Below are positions 8,843-17,521 of a DNA stretch of 64,000 bases, piece by piece. The notes beneath the pieces were generated by a model that made no database searches, was not told where the DNA came from, and saw only the letters and a list, made by a program, of their open reading frames with translations. The DNA comes from Kaistella sp. 97-N-M2 (GTDB lineage Bacteria; Bacteroidota; Bacteroidia; Flavobacteriales; Weeksellaceae), in assembly GCF_021513235.1 (NCBI RefSeq), contig NZ_CP090976.1, positions 372,001 to 436,000 of the forward strand, in the 5' to 3' direction. Position numbers and translations under genes: made by a program. Position 1 is the stretch's first letter; each line of letters starts with the position of its first letter.

Positions 8843-9904
8843 TTACTTATTTGGATTAACAATGACGGACGAATTAGAAACGCTTTTCATCGTTTGTTTT
8901 TGCTTGCCGTCGGATAAAGTCTCGGATTGGGTGGTTTTCACCGCAATATTTTGGTTCTTGATCCAGCCTGTATTTTGGTCCAGCGTGATGGTTCCGTTTT
9001 GCGAAAGTTCCGAACTCATAGATCTTGTAATGCCTTCCGAGGTTTTTTTGTCGGTTTTCGCTGGAATTCCGCCGGCAACGCCAATGACCGCGACGCCATT
9101 TCCAACACTTTTTAAAGTGTAATTGGTGGAGAGTTTTACCTTTCCGTCGGGCGTGGCGCTTTCAGTTTGCGTCCATTTATCTCCTATTTTTACGCCTTTC
9201 GCGGGAATCAAAACCAAATTTTTTGTAAACTGGTCTTTCAAAACTTTCTCGTTAAAACTTTGTTTAAAACTTTTCTCAAAAGCTGCTTTCTGTTTGGCAT
9301 CTTTAATAACACTGGAAACGGAATTGGAAACCTTCTTGTAAATTGGCTCAAAACCCGTAATCGAGAGTACTTTGCCGGTCTGGTCCATTTTCAAATTTAA
9401 CTGATTTCCGACCAAAGCTTTATTCACCTTCCACATCATTTTTAACTGATCATCTTTCGGTTCAGCCAGCTTTGTATCTATTGAAATTGCTTTTCCGTTC
9501 GCGTTCTGGGAATTTCTTTTTCCTAATAAATTTACCGAAACATCATAAATTCCATTCTCGAAATTATTAACGGTAAACGTCATTTCATCGGTTGTTTCGC
9601 TGGTTCCGCTTTGCGTTTTTCCATCCGGGGCCGTCATCGTTTGAACATCTTTTTGATAGGTTGTTAAAGGATAGGTTTTTCCTTTTTCAAGTTTAAAAGA
9701 CTGCGTATAAACGCCCAAAGAATCTTTGATGGCGGGCGAGGCAACAGCTGCGACTTCTTCTGCGGTTTTTGTGGAGTCGGTAACGGGAACTTCTACGGTG
9801 ATGGTTTTTCCGGTGGCCGGGTCTATTTTGCTAACGGTTTTTGTTTCTTTTTTACAAGAAATTAAGGTTATGGAAAGGAGCGCAACGGCTGTGAATTTTT
9901 TCAT
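8843..9904 (-). CDS. DUF6263 family lipoprotein
   Basis: The 353-residue product begins MKKFTAVALLSITLISC, a lipoprotein signal with the lipobox LISC. The remainder is a beta-rich soluble domain with the blocks YPLTTYQKDVQT and GWIKNQNIAVKTTQ, which I recognise as the DUF6263 family. It is predicted to sit in the periplasm or on the outer membrane; function unknown. The start at 9904 is chosen over the open frame to 9943 because the lipoprotein signal starts there. No partner is evident from the context. Confidence 0.8.
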   Translation of the reverse strand: MKKFTAVALLSITLISCKKETKTVSKIDPATGKTITVEVPVTDSTKTAEEVAAVASPAIKDSLGVYTQSFKLEKGKTYPLTTYQKDVQTMTAPDGKTQSGTSETTDEMTFTVNNFENGIYDVSVNLLGKRNSQNANGKAISIDTKLAEPKDDQLKMMWKVNKALVGNQLNLKMDQTGKVLSITGFEPIYKKVSNSVSSVIKDAKQKAAFEKSFKQSFNEKVLKDQFTKNLVLIPAKGVKIGDKWTQTESATPDGKVKLSTNYTLKSVGNGVAVIGVAGGIPAKTDKKTSEGITRSMSSELSQNGTITLDQNTGWIKNQNIAVKTTQSETLSDGKQKQTMKSVSNSSVIVNPNK

Positions 9905-10161
9905 TAAATAATTTTCTTTTCTGACATTTAATCCTAAAAACATGCGTTTTTTCAGGAACGAACGACAAATTTAAGGTAATTATTTCTGATGGTTTCAAAC
10001 ATTATAATTATTTTAACAGTCTTTCGTACATTCGAAAAAAATCGCGGTCGGCAAACCTTTGGCTGCTGTCAATTGGTTTAACTTACTTGCAGCAATGGCT
10101 TCTGAAAATCTTTTCGGCTCTACTGCTTGTCCGCGGAATAGGTTATCAGAAAGAATATTAG

Positions 10162-10169
10162 TATTTTTG
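10162..10169 (+). promoter_or_regulatory. Candidate -7 box (TATTTTTG) for the M3 peptidase gene
   Basis: A perfect TAnnTTTG match ends 22 nt before the ATG at 10192. No TTTG lies at the expected -33 position. Confidence 0.4.
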
Positions 10170-10191
10170 GCTTTCAAATATTCCTTATAAT

Positions 10192-12207
10192 ATGACAAAT
10201 ATTCTGACAAAACCCTTCTCTACCAAATATCAATCCGCACCTTTCAACGAAATTAAAGAAGAACATTTTCTTCCCGCTTTTAAAGAACTCATCGAGGTTT
10301 CAGAAAAAGAAATCGGCAAAATCGTGAACAATTCCGAGGAAGCAAATTTTGAAAATGTGATCGAAGCGCTGGCTTTTTCAGGCGAACAGTTGGAGACTGT
10401 TTCCAGCATTTTTTTCAATTTAAATTCTGCCGAAACCAATGACGAGATTCAAAAAATAGCGCAGGAAGTTTCTCCGCTGTTAACGGAATATTCCGCGAAG
10501 ATTTCCCAAAACGAAAAGCTTTTTGAAAAGATTAAAAAAGTCTTCGAAGAGAAAGAAAAATACAGGCTGAATGAAGAGCAGGAAATGCTTTTGACCGAAA
10601 CATACAAAGGTTTTGTACGAAGCGGCGCGCTGCTGAATGACGCCGAAAAAGAGAAATTCAAAAACATCAGCATCGAACTTTCCAAAAAATCGCTGCAGTT
10701 TGGGCAGAATGTTTTGGCGGAAACGAATAACTATTTTAAACATATCACGGAGGAAAAGGATCTGGCCGGAATTCCGGACGCGATTCTTCAGCAGTACCGC
10801 AAAGAAGCGAAAGAGCGAGATTCGGAAGGTTTTGTGGTGACGTTGCAGTATCCAAGTTTTCTGCCTTTCATGACGTACGCCGAGAATCGGGAACTGCGGA
10901 AAGAACTGGCTTTGGCAAACGGCAAAAAATCCTTCAATAACAATGAGTTCGACAACCAAAATCTGATCAAGGAAATCATCAAACTGAAACAGGAAAAAGC
11001 CTATCTTCTCGGATTTAAAACTTACTCTGATTATGTTTTGGAAGAGCGTATGGCAAAAGAGCCGAAGAAAGTAAAAGTATTTTTAAATGAACTTCTGGAA
11101 AAAGCAAAACCCTACGCCGAAAAAGAAATAGAGGAATTGAAAAAGCTGGCAAAAGCCGACGGCATCGATGAAATGGAATCTTACGATCATGCTTACTACG
11201 CAGAAAAACTGCGGAAGCAAAAATTCGATATTGATGATGAAGAACTGAAACCTTATTTCCCCCTGGGGAAAGTTCAGGAAGCGGTTTTCGGTTTGGCGTC
11301 GACGCTTTTCGGATTAAATTTTGTGGAAACCGACGAAATTCAAAAATACAACGACGAAGTTAAGACCTACGAAATTTTCGAGAACGGTGAGTTTAAAGCC
11401 CTTTTATACGCGGATTATTTTCCACGAAAAGGAAAGCGCGCCGGCGCCTGGATGACGAGTTTTAAAAATCAGTTTAAGAAAAATGGGGAAAATCACCGGC
11501 CGCATATTTCGGTGGTGTGCAATTTCTCCAAACCAACGACCGATGCACCAAGTCTACTCACATTTCAGGAGGTAACAACCCTTTTTCATGAGTTTGGGCA
11601 CGCTTTGCACGGCGTTATGGCAGATACAACTTATCCGAATCTTTCCGGAACTTCCGTGAAATGGGATTTTGTGGAACTGCCGTCGCAATTTTTAGAAAAT
11701 TACTGTTACGAACCTGAATTTCTAAAAAACTTCGCAAAACATTATGAAACGGGAGAAATCTTGCCTGATGACAAAATTCAGAAAATTTCGGATTCCAAAA
11801 ATTTTATGGAAGGTTATCAAACCATGCGGCAAGTCGGTTTTGGCCTTTTAGATATCGCTTACCACACCGATGCGGACAAAGTCGGCGACGTAAAAACGTT
11901 TGAGGTGGAAGAAACAAAAGCCACGAATTTATATCCGAGCAATCCGGAAACCATTATGAGTACGAGTTTTTCCCACATTTTCCAGGGTGGATATTCGGCG
12001 GGATATTATTCTTACAAATGGGCGGAAGTTTTGGATGCGGATGCTTTTCAGTACTTCAAGGAAAACGGAATTTTCAATCCGGAAATCGCGGCAAAATATA
12101 AAGTCTTACTTTCTTCCGGCGGAACAAAAGATCCGATGGAACTCTATAAAAATTTTAGAGGCAGCGAACCGAAAGTGGAGAGTTTGCTGAAAAGAGCTTT
12201 TGGATAA
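10192..12207 (+). CDS. M3 family metallopeptidase (oligopeptidase A / peptidyl-dipeptidase type)
   Basis: The 671-residue protein carries the zinc-binding motif HEFGH at residues 466-470 inside LFHEFGHALHG. The second zinc ligand (Glu) follows in the helix around WDFVELPSQFLENY. The N-terminal half is the helical cap usual in M3 enzymes, and the length fits Dcp/PrlC members (about 680 residues). There is no signal peptide, so it is probably a cytoplasmic oligopeptidase that clears short peptides. A rho-independent terminator follows. Whether it is a dipeptidase or an endopeptidase is not decidable here. Confidence 0.93.
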   Translation: MTNILTKPFSTKYQSAPFNEIKEEHFLPAFKELIEVSEKEIGKIVNNSEEANFENVIEALAFSGEQLETVSSIFFNLNSAETNDEIQKIAQEVSPLLTEYSAKISQNEKLFEKIKKVFEEKEKYRLNEEQEMLLTETYKGFVRSGALLNDAEKEKFKNISIELSKKSLQFGQNVLAETNNYFKHITEEKDLAGIPDAILQQYRKEAKERDSEGFVVTLQYPSFLPFMTYAENRELRKELALANGKKSFNNNEFDNQNLIKEIIKLKQEKAYLLGFKTYSDYVLEERMAKEPKKVKVFLNELLEKAKPYAEKEIEELKKLAKADGIDEMESYDHAYYAEKLRKQKFDIDDEELKPYFPLGKVQEAVFGLASTLFGLNFVETDEIQKYNDEVKTYEIFENGEFKALLYADYFPRKGKRAGAWMTSFKNQFKKNGENHRPHISVVCNFSKPTTDAPSLLTFQEVTTLFHEFGHALHGVMADTTYPNLSGTSVKWDFVELPSQFLENYCYEPEFLKNFAKHYETGEILPDDKIQKISDSKNFMEGYQTMRQVGFGLLDIAYHTDADKVGDVKTFEVEETKATNLYPSNPETIMSTSFSHIFQGGYSAGYYSYKWAEVLDADAFQYFKENGIFNPEIAAKYKVLLSSGGTKDPMELYKNFRGSEPKVESLLKRAFG

Positions 12208-12281
12208 GAAATTTAATATGCTCCTAAAGATTTTGCCGAGAAAGCAGATCTTTTGAGTAATTTTTTTTGAAAACAAATTGC

Positions 12282-12314
12282 AAGCGCTTCGGATAGGAGC
12301 GCTTCTATTTTTTA
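12282..12314 (+). terminator. Rho-independent terminator after the M3 peptidase gene
   Basis: The stem AAGCGCT / AGCGCTT (12282-12288 and 12298-12304) is followed by CTATTTTTT on the plus strand. It overlaps the last codons of the convergent membrane-protein gene. Confidence 0.75.
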
Positions 12315-13351
12315 AGATTTTTGGAGGCTGCATTTCTTGCCTTTGCCAGCATCGGAATCGAAATAAATCCCAAAACAATCATAATAACGAGTTGCATTGT
12401 ATGCGAAATAAAAGCGTAGGAAAGACCGACTTCGCCGCCTTCTTCGGGATTTTTACCCATGGAAAGAAAGAGGGCCATAATTCCGAATTTCAGCGCCAGA
12501 TGAAAAGCACCTATTCCGCCTGAAGCCGGAACCATCATTCCTAATGTTCCAACGACGATGATGAAAAACCCATCCGAAAAACTGAAATTAGAAGTTTCGG
12601 GCAGGGCAAAACACACGAGATAAGCCGCTAAATAGTAGGAAATCCAGATCGCAAGCGAGAGCAGTATGAACTTTCCTTTTTGCTTCAGTTTAAAGATGGA
12701 AGTCAAACCGTGGAAAATTCCTTTTCCGAAATTGAGCGCTTTCTGATAGATAGCAAACTTTTCCAATTTCTTCCGCAGCACAAAAAAGAGGATCGATAAA
12801 AGGGCAATAACGCCTAAAATAACGAACCATTTTGAATTGGAAGCAGGTTCGGCGGTTTTGCTCTTTTCGTCGGTGACGTATTGATAAAAAGAAACGATGG
12901 CTTTATATTTGAAAATTAAGGTCAGACCCAAAAATCCCAGCATGCAAATTAAATCCACTACCCTTTCGAGAATAATGGTGCCGAAGGATTTCTCCACGGG
13001 AACTTTTTCTACACCAAAAAGCGCGGTGGATCTCGCAAGTTCGCCGCTTCTGGGAATCGTGAGATTCATTAAATATCCAAACGAGATCGTCCAGAAAGCA
13101 TTGGAATTGGAGATTTGATACCCCATTGGCTCCAATAATAAATTCCAGCGGATGGCGCGAAACCAATAGGCTAAAACTCCAAAAACTGCGGCCGCAAAAA
13201 CCCAGAAATAATTGGCTTTTTCGAAATAGCCGGCAATTTTCTCAAATTCCATTCCTTTCAGGGCAAACCACATGAAGAGCGCTGCTATTGCAAAGGAAAC
13301 TGCAATGGTGAGAAAGGTTTTTAAAGTATTTGATTTTGTGGTTTCTTCCAA
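12305..13351 (-). CDS. Flippase-like membrane protein (UPF0104, MprF-type transmembrane domain)
   Basis: The 348-residue protein has about eight membrane helices and the family signature AYWFRAIRWNLLLEP near residues 60-75, followed by IPRSGELARSTAL. This is the lysylphosphatidylglycerol-synthase transmembrane (UPF0104) family, whose MprF members flip modified lipids. It has no aminoacyl-transferase domain, so it is a stand-alone flippase-like protein of unknown substrate. It lies 21 bp downstream of panD on the same strand. A shorter paralogue is at 25596-26465. Confidence 0.85.
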   Translation of the reverse strand: MEETTKSNTLKTFLTIAVSFAIAALFMWFALKGMEFEKIAGYFEKANYFWVFAAAVFGVLAYWFRAIRWNLLLEPMGYQISNSNAFWTISFGYLMNLTIPRSGELARSTALFGVEKVPVEKSFGTIILERVVDLICMLGFLGLTLIFKYKAIVSFYQYVTDEKSKTAEPASNSKWFVILGVIALLSILFFVLRKKLEKFAIYQKALNFGKGIFHGLTSIFKLKQKGKFILLSLAIWISYYLAAYLVCFALPETSNFSFSDGFFIIVVGTLGMMVPASGGIGAFHLALKFGIMALFLSMGKNPEEGGEVGLSYAFISHTMQLVIMIVLGFISIPMLAKARNAASKNLKK

Positions 13352-13372
13352 AACGGCAAATTTTTCCGAAAA

Positions 13373-13723
13373 TTAAGTAAGCAAATTCGTCTGTTCGTCC
13401 GGGAAAATAATTTTGGGCTGAAACGTTTTTGCCTCCTCCGGCGTCATTTGCGCGTAAGACATGATGATGATGATATCGTTCTTCTGAACGCGCCGCGCAG
13501 CGGGACCGTTCAGACAAATTTCCCCGGACTTTCTTTTTCCTTTGATGGCATAGGTATCGAAACGTTCGCCATTGTTAACATTAACGATATATACGCGTTC
13601 GCCAACGATGATTCCGGATGCTTCCAGAAGCTCCTCGTCGATGGTAATACTGCCGATATAATTAAGATCAGATTCTGTGACCCGAACTCTGTGAATTTTG
13701 GATTTAAAAACTTCAACTAGCAT
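13373..13723 (-). CDS. panD: Aspartate 1-decarboxylase
   Basis: The 116-residue proenzyme shows the self-processing site GS at residues 24-25 within NYIGSITID, which yields the pyruvoyl group. The conserved [17 protein letters not shown] and ICLNGPAAR blocks are present. It converts aspartate to beta-alanine for pantothenate and coenzyme A synthesis. Length is normal. The same strand continues into the flippase-like gene. A -7-like box (TAAATTTG, 13728-13735) ends only 4 nt before the ATG. Confidence 0.97.
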   Translation of the reverse strand: MLVEVFKSKIHRVRVTESDLNYIGSITIDEELLEASGIIVGERVYIVNVNNGERFDTYAIKGKRKSGEICLNGPAARRVQKNDIIIIMSYAQMTPEEAKTFQPKIIFPDEQTNLLT

Positions 13724-13735
13724 GGCGCAAATTTA

Positions 13736-14048
13736 AATATTTTAATATAAAGAAGCAGCAATAAATATTTTTATAGTGCAATTCCTTCACAGACAGATTG
13801 TTGCTTTATATTTTGGAGGTTTTAAATAAAAAAGAGGAAATAAATTCATTATAATTTAACAGATACGGTAATATTAGGTAATTCATAATTCGGAAAGACA
13901 GAAGGTACATTTCTTCAAAACAACGCTGCCACTGCTTTTGGCATGATTTTAGCAACCTGCAACATCGATTCTTGGTGCAAGTTCGGATTTATAACTTTTC
14001 GTTAATTTCAAGTTTTTAATACATTTTTCCGGTAATATTTCCAAAAAA
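13736..14048. other. Gene-free stretch between panD and the HU gene
   Basis: This AT-rich divergent intergenic region holds no credible open frame, repeat or hairpin that I can support. It presumably carries regulatory sequence for the strongly expressed HU gene downstream. Confidence 0.5.
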
Positions 14049-14079
14049 TTTGCACAATATGAAAAATGTTTTATATTTG
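14049..14079 (+). promoter_or_regulatory. Full Bacteroidetes-type promoter for the HU gene
   Basis: TTTG at 14049-14052 and TATATTTG at 14072-14079 are separated by exactly 19 nt, a perfect match to the TTTG-N19-TAnnTTTG consensus of Bacteroidetes primary sigma factors. The box lies 35 nt before the ATG at 14115. Confidence 0.8.
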
Positions 14080-14114
14080 CTTTAACATAAAACTAACCCT
14101 AACAATTTATAATT

Positions 14115-14417
14115 ATGAACAAGTCTGAACTAATCGACGCTATCGCTAAGGACGCGAACATTACTAAAGTTGCCGCAAAAGCTGCTTTAGAATCTTTTAT
14201 TTCTAACGTAACTGCTACATTGAAAGAAAAGGATGGTAAAGTTTCTTTAGTTGGATTCGGTACTTTTTCTGTAGCAGATAGAGCCGCAAGACAAGGTATT
14301 AATCCTGCAACTAAAAAACCAATTCAAATTGCAGCGAAAAAAGTCGCTAAATTCAAAGCTGGTGCTGATCTTTCAGGAGCAGTAATGGAAAGCATGAATA
14401 CGAAAAAGAAAAAATAA
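14115..14417 (+). CDS. HU family DNA-binding protein
   Basis: The 100-residue basic protein starts MNKSELIDAIAKDANITKV and contains the HU/IHF signature GFGTFSVADRAARQGINPAT, which forms the DNA-binding beta arm. It ends in a lysine-rich tail (TKKKK). It is a nucleoid protein that bends and compacts DNA. It has a perfect consensus promoter and a strong terminator, so it is a highly expressed single-gene unit. Confidence 0.96.
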   Translation: MNKSELIDAIAKDANITKVAAKAALESFISNVTATLKEKDGKVSLVGFGTFSVADRAARQGINPATKKPIQIAAKKVAKFKAGADLSGAVMESMNTKKKK

Positions 14418-14443
14418 TCTTTTGATTATATTGAAAAAATTAG

Positions 14444-14466
14444 ATCCCGCCGGTGCGGGATTTTTT
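14444..14466 (+). terminator. Terminator of the HU gene
   Basis: ATCCCGC and GCGGGAT form a 7-bp stem with loop CGGT, followed directly by a T-run. Confidence 0.9.
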
Positions 14467-14492
14467 AGTATACCTCAAATCAACTCTTCGCT

Positions 14493-15137
14493 TTACGGTG
14501 CAAGCCTACTAATTTTCCAGTCCAGATCCTCCTGCAACTCGTAGAGAATACGATCGTGCAAACGGTTTGGGCGCCCTTGCCAAAATTCGATCTCGTAGGG
14601 TTTGGCAATATAACCACCCCAGTTTTCGGGACGTGGAACTTCTTTATCTTGATACTCAGTTTGGAGCGTCTTTAATTTTTCTTCCAGAAATTGACGATCG
14701 GGAATTACTTTACTTTGTGGCGAAACCACGGCGCCTAACTGACTGCCTTTAGGGCGCGAATGAAAATAGCCATCGCTCAGATTATCGGGAATCCTTTCCA
14801 AATTGGCTTTAATAATAATCTGCCGTTCCATATTCGGCCAAAAAAAGTGGAGACAGGCTTTGTGAGTATTTTCTATTGCGTGGCCTTTTCTACTCTCATA
14901 ATTCGTATAAAAAATAAAACCTTCCCACGTGTATGACTTTAAGAGGACCATGCGTGTTCGCGGACAACCATCTTCTTCCACAGTGGAAACCGCCATTGCA
15001 TTCGCCTCCGAAATCGCAGGATTTTCCTCTGCTTCCAGAAACCAATTACGGAACTGTTCTACAGGATTTTCTTTTATTTGATTTTCAAGAAGTTGAGATT
15101 TCTCGTAAACTTTTCTTTTATCGTGCAGGTTTTCCAT
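14493..15137 (-). CDS. pdxH: Pyridoxamine 5'-phosphate oxidase
   Basis: The 214-residue enzyme contains the FMN- and substrate-binding blocks of PdxH: AMAVSTVEEDGCPRTRMVLLK, FYTNYESRKG, the GSQLGAVVSPQS stretch and the C-terminal WQGRPNRLHDR with the substrate arginine. It oxidises pyridoxine or pyridoxamine phosphate to PLP using FMN and oxygen, in the cytoplasm. Length is normal. It is divergent from yqgE with 53 bp between start codons. Several PLP-dependent enzymes lie in the window, but no direct link is implied. Confidence 0.97.
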   Translation of the reverse strand: MENLHDKRKVYEKSQLLENQIKENPVEQFRNWFLEAEENPAISEANAMAVSTVEEDGCPRTRMVLLKSYTWEGFIFYTNYESRKGHAIENTHKACLHFFWPNMERQIIIKANLERIPDNLSDGYFHSRPKGSQLGAVVSPQSKVIPDRQFLEEKLKTLQTEYQDKEVPRPENWGGYIAKPYEIEFWQGRPNRLHDRILYELQEDLDWKISRLAP

Positions 15138-15149
15138 ATTTATTTTTAT

Positions 15150-15157
15150 TACATTTG
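15150..15157 (+). promoter_or_regulatory. Candidate -7 box (TACATTTG) for the YqgE gene
   Basis: A TAnnTTTG match lies in the 53-bp divergent gap and ends 33 nt before the ATG at 15191. The -33 element is not obvious. Confidence 0.4.
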
Positions 15158-15190
15158 AAACAGGTTTTTCTATTGAACCTCTACTTTCAG

Positions 15191-15739
15191 ATGAATTATT
15201 CGTACAAAGGTAAAATTTTAATTTCCACGCCGGATATCTCCGGGGATATATTTTCGCGCTCTGTAGTCTTGATTGTCGATCATAATGAGGAAGGTGCTTT
15301 CGGACTCATCCTGAATAAAAAGAACAAAAAGATGAGCGGCCGTTTGCTGCATATTTTTGGCTTTACTGTCGACGTTTATGAGGGTGGTCCGGTAGAAAAT
15401 GAAAAGATATTCTTCATCAACAAAGGACAAAAAGTAACGGAGCATTTTTCGGAAATCAATAATGAATTTTATCTCACCGAAGACATTGAAAATGTGATCT
15501 CCGGAATTATTGACGAGCAGATCAGCGTTGATGAGATTAAAGTTTTTTCCGGCTATTCGGGATGGGGAAGCCAGCAGCTGGAGGACGAAGTGCGCCGAAA
15601 AATGTGGACGGTAGTGGATGTGTATAATTTGGATTATACTTTACCGAATGATCAAACGCTCTGGAAAAATATTATGCAGAATCTGGGCGGCGAATTTTTG
15701 CTTTGGGCCAATGCACCCGATAACATTTCGATGAATTAA
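15191..15739 (+). CDS. YqgE/AlgH family protein (DUF179)
   Basis: The 182-residue protein begins MNYSYKGKILISTPDISGD and shows the DUF179 blocks FSRSVVLIVDHNEEGAFGLILNK, YEGGPVENEKIFF and VFSGYSGWGSQQLEDE. The frame is open back to 14933, but that part is antisense to pdxH and lacks family similarity, so the ATG at 15191 is used. YqgE/AlgH proteins are widespread with no settled biochemical function; AlgH was linked to alginate regulation in Pseudomonas. Likely cytoplasmic. Confidence 0.92.
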   Translation: MNYSYKGKILISTPDISGDIFSRSVVLIVDHNEEGAFGLILNKKNKKMSGRLLHIFGFTVDVYEGGPVENEKIFFINKGQKVTEHFSEINNEFYLTEDIENVISGIIDEQISVDEIKVFSGYSGWGSQQLEDEVRRKMWTVVDVYNLDYTLPNDQTLWKNIMQNLGGEFLLWANAPDNISMN

Positions 15740-16011
15740 ATTTCCTGTCGCCATTTTGTGCAGTTTCAACTTTGACTTTTAGCGCGCTCGCTTCGCTCGC
15801 TCACCCTCCAAATTCACTTTAACAAAAGTTTAGCACTATTTAAGTTTTCGTTATCAAATTTTATACGATTACTTTCGTTATTTTTGAAAGGTGAAAACAT
15901 GGGATTAAAAAATCTTTTTACCTCTGTTTTTTATTAAAAATAATTCTAAGAGATTATTCTCTAAAAACCCGGTAAAGGACTTGCAAAGGTTGTTTCCCGG
16001 GTTTGCCAATT

Positions 16012-16818
16012 TTAGCCGAAAGCGATCTTCCACTCCTCCACGATCCCGGTAAATCTCGTTGTTTCGAAAGTTTTATTTCTAATTTTGGTCACCGAAAAAA
16101 TCCCTTTCTCGTCGGAGATCATCAAAATTTCTTCTGCTTTTTGAGATTCAAAGGCGATCATTTCAACCTCCTGTATTTCGGCCAGATTACTTTTGTGCAC
16201 AAAGGTTACGAAGTTTTCCATCAGAGGCGAAATATAGGCTCCTTCCGTAGTTTTAATGATCTTAATGGTGTTTCCTTCCAAAAAAAGAAGATTGCCGAAA
16301 ATACTCCTTGCAATTTTTTTATTCGGATTCAGCAGGATCACATCATCCAGATCATTTTCTGTGGCGTAGATTTCGGCGTAGATATTTTCGGGAGAGTGCG
16401 TGCGAATGGTATTTAGAAAGTTAGCGCCCACGCTGATTTCCTTGAGGAGATCCATTTCGTTGTTTCCCTGAATTGCCAGCACGTCATTCAGCAGCTTAAC
16501 CTCGAAATAAAAGGAAACGTCGGACTTGGCACTGCTGTCCTTTACAGCATCGCGATACACCAAAAAATGGATGATTCCATCGGAAACGCCGTGCTGTATA
16601 ACCTTCTCCTCAAAAAGATTCATAAAAAATTCCAGCGTGTAGGAAAGCGGGATGTTCATGCGCATTTTTCGCATGGAAGCCATAAGGAAAAAGTAACATT
16701 CCTCTGCCATAATCACTCGCGAAGCGCGGACAAAAAAAGATACCCGAACAGCATCGCCCCAAAGAAAAGCGCGGTTTCGGCTTTGAAAATTTTCGGAGGT
16801 ATAAATTAAAGCGTCCAA
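16012..16818 (-). CDS. Class IV aminotransferase-like protein lacking an evident PLP lysine
   Basis: The 268-residue protein follows the class IV (BCAT/ADC lyase/D-AAT) fold order: RAFLWGDAVRVSFFV (15-30) for the GDG(V/L)FE block, CYFFLMASMRKMRM (41-54), then DVILLNPNKKIAR, GNLLFLEGNTI and EGAYISPLMENF. The position expected to hold the Schiff-base lysine, a few residues before NFL at 133, reads EISVGANFL with no lysine; the nearest is K126. It is therefore either a non-catalytic homologue or uses another residue. The family is inferred by eye. The gene stands alone between gene-poor gaps. Confidence 0.7.
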   Translation of the reverse strand: MDALIYTSENFQSRNRAFLWGDAVRVSFFVRASRVIMAEECYFFLMASMRKMRMNIPLSYTLEFFMNLFEEKVIQHGVSDGIIHFLVYRDAVKDSSAKSDVSFYFEVKLLNDVLAIQGNNEMDLLKEISVGANFLNTIRTHSPENIYAEIYATENDLDDVILLNPNKKIARSIFGNLLFLEGNTIKIIKTTEGAYISPLMENFVTFVHKSNLAEIQEVEMIAFESQKAEEILMISDEKGIFSVTKIRNKTFETTRFTGIVEEWKIAFG

Positions 16819-16839
16819 AATAAATTAGGATTTAGATTA

Positions 16840-16871
16840 AAAAAATAATGAACGAAAAAAAATCGTTCATC
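16840..16871 (-). terminator. Terminator of the START-like gene
   Basis: ATGAACGA and TCGTTCAT (16848-16855 and 16863-16870) form an 8-bp stem; on the minus strand it is followed by TTATTTTTTT. It lies just downstream of the START-like gene stop at 16895. Confidence 0.7.
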
Positions 16872-16894
16872 ATGTTATTTGCGTTAATAAAGAA

Positions 16895-17281
16895 TTAGGT
16901 TGCGCCTAATTTCAATCTTAGGTTTTCTATTAAATTCTCCCAGTAAAGACGGTTCTCTTCTTCGTCGCCCGGCTCGCAAAAATCGGTTACAATCAGAGCA
17001 AGATCATCTGTAATATCATCAATAACGATGGTCATTTCGAAATAGTTTTTCGTTCCTTCATCTTCTTCCCAGCGAAAACGCACAAAACTTTCCGGCTTAT
17101 AACGAATAAGCGTCGCCTGCTCTCCCGGACCACTGTTCCAGCTGAAGAAAAAATCGTCGCCTTTTTCCAGCACGTCGTCTGCAAACCATTCAGAAAGTCC
17201 TTCTGCACTTGCCATATATTCGTATAAAATCTCCGACTGACAGTGCATTGGAAATTCATATTGCACTTTAGTTTTCGCCAT
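16895..17281 (-). CDS. START-like / SRPBCC fold protein
   Basis: The 128-residue protein starts MAKTKVQYEFPMHCQSEIL and has the WFADDV, FFFSWNSGPGEQATL and VRFRWEED features of AHSA1/START-like helix-grip proteins found across Flavobacteriia. It has no signal peptide and no catalytic motif. It probably binds a hydrophobic ligand or acts as a co-chaperone-like protein; neither is shown here. The ATG at 17281 is chosen over the frame start at 17308 because family similarity begins there. Confidence 0.8.
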   Translation of the reverse strand: MAKTKVQYEFPMHCQSEILYEYMASAEGLSEWFADDVLEKGDDFFFSWNSGPGEQATLIRYKPESFVRFRWEEDEGTKNYFEMTIVIDDITDDLALIVTDFCEPGDEEENRLYWENLIENLRLKLGAT

Positions 17282-17368
17282 TTCGCCCCTATTTTTAATG
17301 TGTCGCAATATATAAATTAATTTCTAAAATCCACAATATATTCCTCGAAATGCATCGTGAAAATCAGA

Positions 17369-17490
17369 AGCCCGAAACGATGTTTTTTCTGCCAATATCC
17401 TACCCGCTGTACGCTATATCCCCGCTTTCGAAGAGGGGATTTGTGTTATATGACATTTATCATCGGGGGATGCCGCTGCCATCGGGGCCA
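17369..17490 (+). repeat. Modular dispersed element, copy B1
   Basis: Conserved blocks CCCGAAAC, TACCCGCTGTACGCTATATC (17401-17420) and GGATGCCGCTGCCATCGGGG (17468-17487) flank an unrelated core at about 17421-17467. The same blocks occur, in reverse orientation, at 58221-58330 with a different, hairpin-forming core. It lies between the aminotransferase stop codon and the START-like gene start. Confidence 0.7.
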
Positions 17491-17521
17491 AAAGAAAAGA
17501 AAGTGCGTTTTTCGACTATTT

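Noticed and set aside
10013-10210. 65-residue open frame on the minus strand between the DUF6263 and M3 peptidase genes
   Set aside because: It overlaps the M3 gene start and its -7 box by position, has no recognised family, and has no signal or operon support. It may be real but I cannot support it.
10480-10959. 159-residue antisense open frame inside the M3 peptidase gene
   Set aside because: Its composition mirrors the sense codons and it has no start context or family resemblance.
14933-15190. N-terminal extension of the YqgE protein
   Set aside because: The in-frame extension is antisense to pdxH and has no family similarity; the ATG at 15191 matches YqgE starts.
15781-15806. GC-rich CGCTCGCTTCGCTCGCTC stretch after yqgE
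   Set aside because: It is a short direct repetition, not a proper inverted repeat, and no second copy was seen in the window.
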